Origin: Actinoplanes liguriensis
Lineage (GTDB): Bacteria; Actinomycetota; Actinomycetes; Mycobacteriales; Micromonosporaceae
Direction: 5' to 3'
Length of the DNA: 9,060 nt
NCBI GenBank assembly: GCA_000715855.1
Contig: KL571278.1
Span: 5,974-15,033 of the forward strand
Numbering within the stretch: position 1 is the first letter of the stretch; each line of letters opens with the position of its first letter. The notes under the pieces are model-generated. The model made no database searches and was not told the DNA's origin. It saw only the letters and a program-made list of their open reading frames with translations. The position numbers and the translations under genes are program-made. Of the stretch, positions 5,716-9,060 are shown one piece after another.

Positions 5716-6488
5716 GACGGCAGCGGGGAGCCCGTCTCCAGGTACGTCTTCAGGTTGGACAGGATCGCCGGCCACCCCTGGCTGACGTTCTCCAGAACCG
5801 TGCTGCCCTCGTCGAAGTCGTCGTGGGTCACGGTCAGTTTGACCAGCTCGCCGGTCGCTTCCAGGTCGAACGTCACTTTCGACCGGCTCTCCGCCGTGAC
5901 CGTCTTCAACCAATCTTCGGAGAAGCCGTGTTTCGCGGCGAACTCCGGCGTGAACGTGTGCCAGGTGTACGACAACCGCAAGCCCGGCACCGATTCCAGC
6001 ACCACCTGGGCCGGGTCGGAGATGTCCAGCCCGCCGACTTTCCAGGTGATCGGCGAGCCGACCTGCCAGTCGCTCTCGAACTCGACGCCCCAGTACCGGC
6101 TGGTGAACGCCGGCTCGGTGATCGCCTGCCAGAGCTTTTCCGGCGTGGTCGCGATGTACGTGGTGTAGACGAAACTCATCGGTGGAACCTCCAGCGCGGT
6201 CTTCAGGTCCGCGAGCGCCTGAACGCGCCCGCGGTGATAGCGGCTGATCCAGCGGTCGGCGATGGCGTTGACCGGTTCGACGTTGAGGTGGTGCAGTTTT
6301 TCCCGCCCTCGCCGGGTGGTGGTGACGAGGCCGGCCGCTTCCAGGACGGCGAGGTGTTTGCTGACGGACTGCCGGGCCATGCCGAGGCCGGAGCAGAGTT
6401 CGCGCAGGGTCTGCCCGTTCTGCCGGTTGAGGCTGTCGAGCAGGTGGCGGCGGCTGGGGTCGGCCAGCGCTTTGAACACCTCGTCCAT
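5712..6488 (-). CDS. ArsR-type regulator fused to SRPBCC/AHSA1 domain
   Basis: The 258-residue product joins two units often encoded by separate adjacent genes. Residues 1-95 are an ArsR winged helix: DEVFKALADPSRRHLLDSL, then the recognition region GLGMARQSVSKHLAVLEAAG (35-54) and a wing with RRGREKLHHL (59-68). The metal-binding ELCVC motif of classic ArsR/SmtB proteins is absent (only ELCSG, one cysteine), so a metal sensor is unlikely. Residues about 105-250 form an SRPBCC/AHSA1 fold: MSFVYTTYIATTPEKLWQAI, WGVEFESDWQVGSPITW, then LTVTHDDFDEGSTVLENV and GWPAILSNLKTYLETG. SRPBCC folds bind hydrophobic ligands in a deep cavity, so a ligand-controlled repressor is plausible; the ligand is unknown. 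M104 sits where a stand-alone SRPBCC protein would start, consistent with a fusion. A 26-bp palindrome overlaps its own promoter, implying autoregulation. Confidence 0.92.
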   Translation of the reverse strand: MDEVFKALADPSRRHLLDSLNRQNGQTLRELCSGLGMARQSVSKHLAVLEAAGLVTTTRRGREKLHHLNVEPVNAIADRWISRYHRGRVQALADLKTALEVPPMSFVYTTYIATTPEKLWQAITEPAFTSRYWGVEFESDWQVGSPITWKVGGLDISDPAQVVLESVPGLRLSYTWHTFTPEFAAKHGFSEDWLKTVTAESRSKVTFDLEATGELVKLTVTHDDFDEGSTVLENVSQGWPAILSNLKTYLETGSPLPS

Positions 6489-6495
6489 GACACCG

Positions 6496-6525
6496 ATGAT
6501 AGGCAGCCAAACGGCTGCCTATCAA
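6496..6525 (-). promoter_or_regulatory. Promoter and palindromic operator of the ArsR-SRPBCC gene
   Basis: On the minus strand, TTGATA (6525-6520) and TATCAT (6501-6496) form a -35 and -10 with an 18-bp spacer. The -10 ends 7 bases before ATG 6488, so the mRNA is probably leaderless. Between and overlapping both hexamers lies a perfect inverted repeat at 6498-6523: 11-base arms GATAGGCAGCC and GGCTGCCTATC around AAAC. A dimeric ArsR protein bound here would block polymerase, so this is very probably the self-operator. Confidence 0.85.
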
Positions 6526-6527
6526 GC

Positions 6528-6550
6528 CGTCGCGAGGAGGAAGAGCGACG
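6528..6550. repeat. Inverted repeat at the -35 position of the carboxylase alpha gene
   Basis: CGTCGC (6528-6533) and GCGACG (6545-6550) are perfect 6-base arms with an 11-base spacer. The right arm is exactly where a -35 would sit, with a 17-bp spacer to the -10 at 6568. It could be an operator for an unidentified regulator. In GC-rich DNA six-base arms can also arise by chance. Confidence 0.35.
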
Positions 6551-6567
6551 CCGCGCTGAACTGCCGT

Positions 6568-6573
6568 TAGGCT
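6568..6573 (+). promoter_or_regulatory. -10 element of the carboxylase alpha gene, leaderless-type
   Basis: TAGGCT (TANNNT) ends 6 bases before GTG 6580. No ribosome binding site lies between; the GGAGGAAGAG at 6536-6545 is too far upstream (more than 30 bases) to serve this start. This supports GTG 6580 and a leaderless transcript. Confidence 0.55.
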
Positions 6574-6579
6574 CTAGCC

Positions 6580-8331
6580 GTGCGGAAGATATTGATCGCC
6601 AACCGTGGCGAGATCGCCCTCCGGGTCATCCGGGCCTGCAAGGACGCCGGCCTCACCAGCGTCGCCGTCTACGCCGACAGTGATCGCGATGCGCCACACG
6701 CCCGGCTCGCCGACGAGGCGTTCGCGCTGGACGGCGAGACCGCCGCCGACACGTACCTGCGGATCGACAAGCTGATCGAGGTCGCGGAGCGAAGCGGTGC
6801 TGACGCCGTACATCCGGGTTATGGGTTTCTCTCGGAGAACGCCGAGTTCGCCGAGGCCGTGATTCAGAAGAACCTGACCTGGATCGGCCCGAGCCCGCAG
6901 GCGATCCGCGACCTCGGCGACAAGGTCACCGCGCGGCACATCGCGCAGCGTGCCGGCGCGCCCCTGGTCCCCGGCACGCCGGATCCGGTGGCGAACGCCG
7001 ACGAGATCATCGCGTTCGCCGAGCAGCACGGTCTGCCGGTGGCGATCAAGGCGGCGTTCGGTGGTGGCGGGCGCGGCCTGAAGGTGGCCCGCACGATCGA
7101 GGAGATCCCGGCGCTGTTCGAGAGCGCGACGCGCGAGGCGGTTGCCGCGTTCGGGCGGGGCGAGTGCTTCGTCGAGCGGTACCTGGACCGGCCGCGGCAC
7201 GTCGAGGCGCAGGTCATCGCGGACACGCACGGCAATGTGATCGTGGTCGGCACGCGCGACTGCTCGCTGCAGCGCCGCCACCAGAAGCTGGTCGAGGAGG
7301 CGCCCGCGCCGTTCCTGACCACCGAGCAGCGGGCCGAGATCCACGCCAGCGCGAAGGCGATCTGCCGCGAGGCGGGGTATTACGGCGCCGGCACGGTGGA
7401 ATACCTGGTCGGCCAGGACGGGACGATCTCGTTCCTGGAGGTCAACACGCGGCTGCAGGTGGAGCACCCGGTCAGCGAGGAGACCGCCGGCATCGACCTG
7501 GTCCGGGAGCAGTTCCGGATCGCGGCCGGCGAGGCGCTCGCGCTCACCGAGGACCCGGAGCCGCGCGGGCACGCCATCGAGTTCCGGATCAACGGGGAGG
7601 ACGCCGGCCGCGGCTTCCTGCCCGCGCCGGGCACGGTCACCGCGCTGACCTGGCCGTCCGGCCCGGGCGTGCGGGTCGACGCGGGCGTCGAGGCGGGCAG
7701 CGTGATCGGCGGGAACTTCGACTCGATGCTTGCCAAGATCATTGTCACCGGCGCGACCCGGGAGCAGGCGCTCGAACGCGCCCGGCGGGTGCTCGACGAG
7801 ACGGTGATCGAGGGCATCGCCACGGTGCTCCCGTTCCACCGCGCGGTGGTGCGCGACGAGGCCTTCACCGCCGAGCCGTTCACCGTGCACACCCGGTGGA
7901 TCGAGACCGAGTGGCGCAACGAGGTGCCGCCGTTCAGCGCCCCGGCCGCCGACGGCGGCGAGACCGCCGAACGCGAGACCGTCGTGGTCGAGGTCGGCGG
8001 CCGGCGGATCGAGGTCCGCCTTCCCAAGAACCTGATTTCGGGTACGGCATCAGCCGCCACCCCGCAGCGACGTGCCGGCCGTCCGCGCGGCGGGGCCGTG
8101 GCCTCGGCGGCGAGCGGCGCCAGTCTGACCGCTCCGATGCAGGGCACCATCGTGAAGGTCGCCGCGCAGAACGGTGACGTCGTCAACGAGGGCGACGTGA
8201 TCGTGGTCGTCGAGGCGATGAAGATGGAGCAGCCGCTGACCGCGCACCGGGCCGGGACGGTGGACGGGTTGTCGCTGGAGGTCGGCGCCACGGTCACCGC
8301 CGGTGCCGTGATCTGCACGATCGACGACTGA
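6580..8331 (+). CDS. accA: Acetyl/propionyl-CoA carboxylase alpha subunit (biotin carboxylase + biotin carrier)
   Basis: The 583-residue protein carries both biotin carboxylase and biotin carboxyl carrier domains, as in actinobacterial AccA/BccA subunits. It uses ATP and bicarbonate to carboxylate its biotin, which a separate beta subunit uses to make malonyl- or methylmalonyl-CoA for fatty acid or polyketide synthesis or propionate use. Visible features: N-terminal [31 protein letters not shown]-grasp glycine-rich loop [13 protein letters not shown] starting at K157, catalytic-site [14 protein letters not shown] starting at E287, C-terminal biotin carboxylase domain to about residue 450, an Ala/Arg/Gly linker, and a biotinyl domain with the modified lysine K548 in EAMKMEQP. 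Length is normal and no disruption is seen. GTG 6580 begins directly at the conserved N-terminus. The partner epsilon subunit is at 1390-1590; the beta subunit is not in the window. The exact acyl-CoA substrate is set by the beta subunit. Confidence 0.97.
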   Translation: MRKILIANRGEIALRVIRACKDAGLTSVAVYADSDRDAPHARLADEAFALDGETAADTYLRIDKLIEVAERSGADAVHPGYGFLSENAEFAEAVIQKNLTWIGPSPQAIRDLGDKVTARHIAQRAGAPLVPGTPDPVANADEIIAFAEQHGLPVAIKAAFGGGGRGLKVARTIEEIPALFESATREAVAAFGRGECFVERYLDRPRHVEAQVIADTHGNVIVVGTRDCSLQRRHQKLVEEAPAPFLTTEQRAEIHASAKAICREAGYYGAGTVEYLVGQDGTISFLEVNTRLQVEHPVSEETAGIDLVREQFRIAAGEALALTEDPEPRGHAIEFRINGEDAGRGFLPAPGTVTALTWPSGPGVRVDAGVEAGSVIGGNFDSMLAKIIVTGATREQALERARRVLDETVIEGIATVLPFHRAVVRDEAFTAEPFTVHTRWIETEWRNEVPPFSAPAADGGETAERETVVVEVGGRRIEVRLPKNLISGTASAATPQRRAGRPRGGAVASAASGASLTAPMQGTIVKVAAQNGDVVNEGDVIVVVEAMKMEQPLTAHRAGTVDGLSLEVGATVTAGAVICTIDD

Positions 8332-8343
8332 GCTGCGGCTCAG
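8328..8343. terminator. Possible bidirectional terminator hairpin between convergent genes
   Basis: CTGAGC (8328-8333) and GCTCAG (8338-8343) form a 6-bp stem with a TGCG tetraloop. The structure contains the stop codons of both the carboxylase alpha gene (8329-8331) and the convergent tetR gene (8340-8342). There is no U-tract on either side, so it would be a U-less actinobacterial type at best. Confidence 0.4.
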
Positions 8344-8975
8344 ACGCCCAGCTGGCGGACCCGGCCGAGGATCTGCCGGGCCGCCGCGACCGGGTCCTCC
8401 TGGGTGCTGTCCGGGAAGGCGCCGCTCAGCCACAGCGTCGCGAAGCCGTGCACCATCGACCAGGCGGCCAGGCCGACCTCGCGCACCTCGTCGGAGACGA
8501 GCTCGGCGGTGCCCTCTTTCGCGGGGCGGGCCGGGCTGACCGTGGCCGGGCCGGCGAGCGGCGCGTCCGGCAGGTCGGTCATTCCGGCGTAGAGCGCGTC
8601 GGCCGCCTGGCGCCGCGCGGCGAGCAGGTCAGGGTCGTCGGCGTGGTAGAGGTCGGTCCGGAACATCACCTCGAACGTCGCCCGGTCGGCGAGCGCGAAC
8701 CGCAGGTACGTGACGCCGAGCTCGAGCAGGCTGTTGCTGGCCAGCCGGGAGGTGGCGAGCGCCTTGGCGAGCCGTTCGAAGCCGTCGGTGGCGAGCGCGG
8801 TGAGCAGCCCGGCCTTGTCGGCGAAGTGGTGGGCGGGCGCGGCGTGCGAGACACCGGCCCGGCGGGCGAGGTCGCGCATGCTCAGCGCGGTCACGCCGGA
8901 GTCGGCGATCGCGTCGGCGGCCGCGGTCAGCAGCGCGCGCCTGAGGTCACCGTGGTGGTAGCTCTGCCTGGGCAC
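8340..8975 (-). CDS. TetR-family transcriptional regulator with WHG-type C-terminal domain
   Basis: The 211-residue product has an N-terminal TetR DNA-binding domain: YHHGDLRRALLTAAADAIAD (residues 6-25), helix-turn-helix LSMRDLARRAGVSHAAPAHH (31-50) and FADKAGLLTALA (51-62). The C-terminal ligand and dimer domain contains WSMVHGFATLWLSG (172-185), characteristic of the TetR/AcrR WHG group. TetR proteins usually repress their own or a neighbouring gene until a small ligand binds; this one's ligand is unknown. GTG 8975 is chosen over the upstream in-frame ATG at 9020, because family proteins begin just before the YHHGDLR motif and a -10 element lies 6 bases upstream of this GTG. The gene converges on the carboxylase alpha gene, so control of that gene is possible but not shown by position. 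Confidence 0.93.
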   Translation of the reverse strand: MPRQSYHHGDLRRALLTAAADAIADSGVTALSMRDLARRAGVSHAAPAHHFADKAGLLTALATDGFERLAKALATSRLASNSLLELGVTYLRFALADRATFEVMFRTDLYHADDPDLLAARRQAADALYAGMTDLPDAPLAGPATVSPARPAKEGTAELVSDEVREVGLAAWSMVHGFATLWLSGAFPDSTQEDPVAAARQILGRVRQLGV

Positions 8976-9000
8976 CGCACCACGATAACTTGTCGGTGCC
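8971..9000 (-). promoter_or_regulatory. tetR promoter with candidate operator inverted repeat
   Basis: On the minus strand, TATCGT (8987-8982) is a TANNNT -10 ending 6 bases before GTG 8975, again leaderless-type. Perfect 7-base arms GGCACCG (8971-8977) and CGGTGCC (8994-9000) flank it with a 16-base gap, placing the -10 at the centre of symmetry. This is a good position for TetR self-repression. No clear -35 is seen. Confidence 0.5.
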
Positions 9001-9060
9001 AAGATTCGGGCACGGCTCACGACGTACGGGAAAAGGACCTTGATCTGACGAAGAGGCGGG

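Noticed and set aside
6574..7890. Long minus-strand open frame opposite the carboxylase alpha gene
   Set aside because: The plus strand carries an unmistakable full-length biotin carboxylase; the antisense product is Arg/Leu/Gly/Val-rich without motifs.
8976..9060. Possible gene or promoter at the right edge, upstream of tetR
   Set aside because: The segment is too short to judge. An in-frame extension of tetR to ATG 9020 lacks family resemblance, and no other start or motif is clear.

Overview
The window is from a high-GC actinobacterium. Most genes have very GC-rich third codon positions, GTG starts are common, and the gene families (proline-tailed Ser/Thr kinase, mycosin-type subtilase, acyl-CoA carboxylase epsilon subunit) are actinobacterial. 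The combination fits Micromonosporales, for example an Actinoplanes relative; this placement is inference. Eight genes are complete, and a ninth, the kinase, runs off the left edge.

Layout. A Ser/Thr protein kinase (1-1288, minus) is divergent from a 66-residue gene at 1390-1590 that I read as the acyl-CoA carboxylase epsilon subunit (accE). A three-gene plus-strand cluster follows: a helical protein with an Ala/Pro tail and a YxxxD motif (1664-2194), a larger PPE/WXG100-like helical protein with a Pro/Gly-rich tail (2194-3495), and a membrane-anchored mycosin-like subtilase (3497-4597). These look like type VII secretion (T7SS) accessory genes, without ESX core components in view. The next 503 bases (4598-5100) hold a 36-bp tandem repeat, two G-quadruplex-like tracts and a small inverted repeat. 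Then come maf (5101-5715), a convergent ArsR-SRPBCC fusion regulator (5712-6488, minus), the biotin carboxylase/biotin carrier alpha subunit of acyl-CoA carboxylase (6580-8331), and a convergent TetR regulator with a WHG-type C-terminal domain (8340-8975, minus).

How it works together. accE, maf and the carboxylase alpha subunit are, from my memory of actinobacterial genomes, members of one acyl-CoA carboxylase neighbourhood. The alpha subunit carboxylates its own biotin; a beta subunit, not in this window, transfers the carboxyl group to acyl-CoA; epsilon holds the complex together. Here the T7SS-like cluster plus repeat region lies between accE and maf, and the ArsR fusion lies between maf and the alpha subunit, which suggests insertions into an older neighbourhood.

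Regulation. All seven genes that appear to head a transcription unit have a TANNNT -10 hexamer 6 to 8 bases before the start codon and no Shine-Dalgarno sequence, the arrangement expected of leaderless mRNAs. The second gene of the T7SS-like cluster instead has a strong GGAGG. The ArsR fusion gene has a near-perfect 26-bp palindrome between and overlapping its -35 and -10, a very likely self-operator. The T7SS-like cluster shows three different base-composition and codon-use blocks whose borders fall inside genes.
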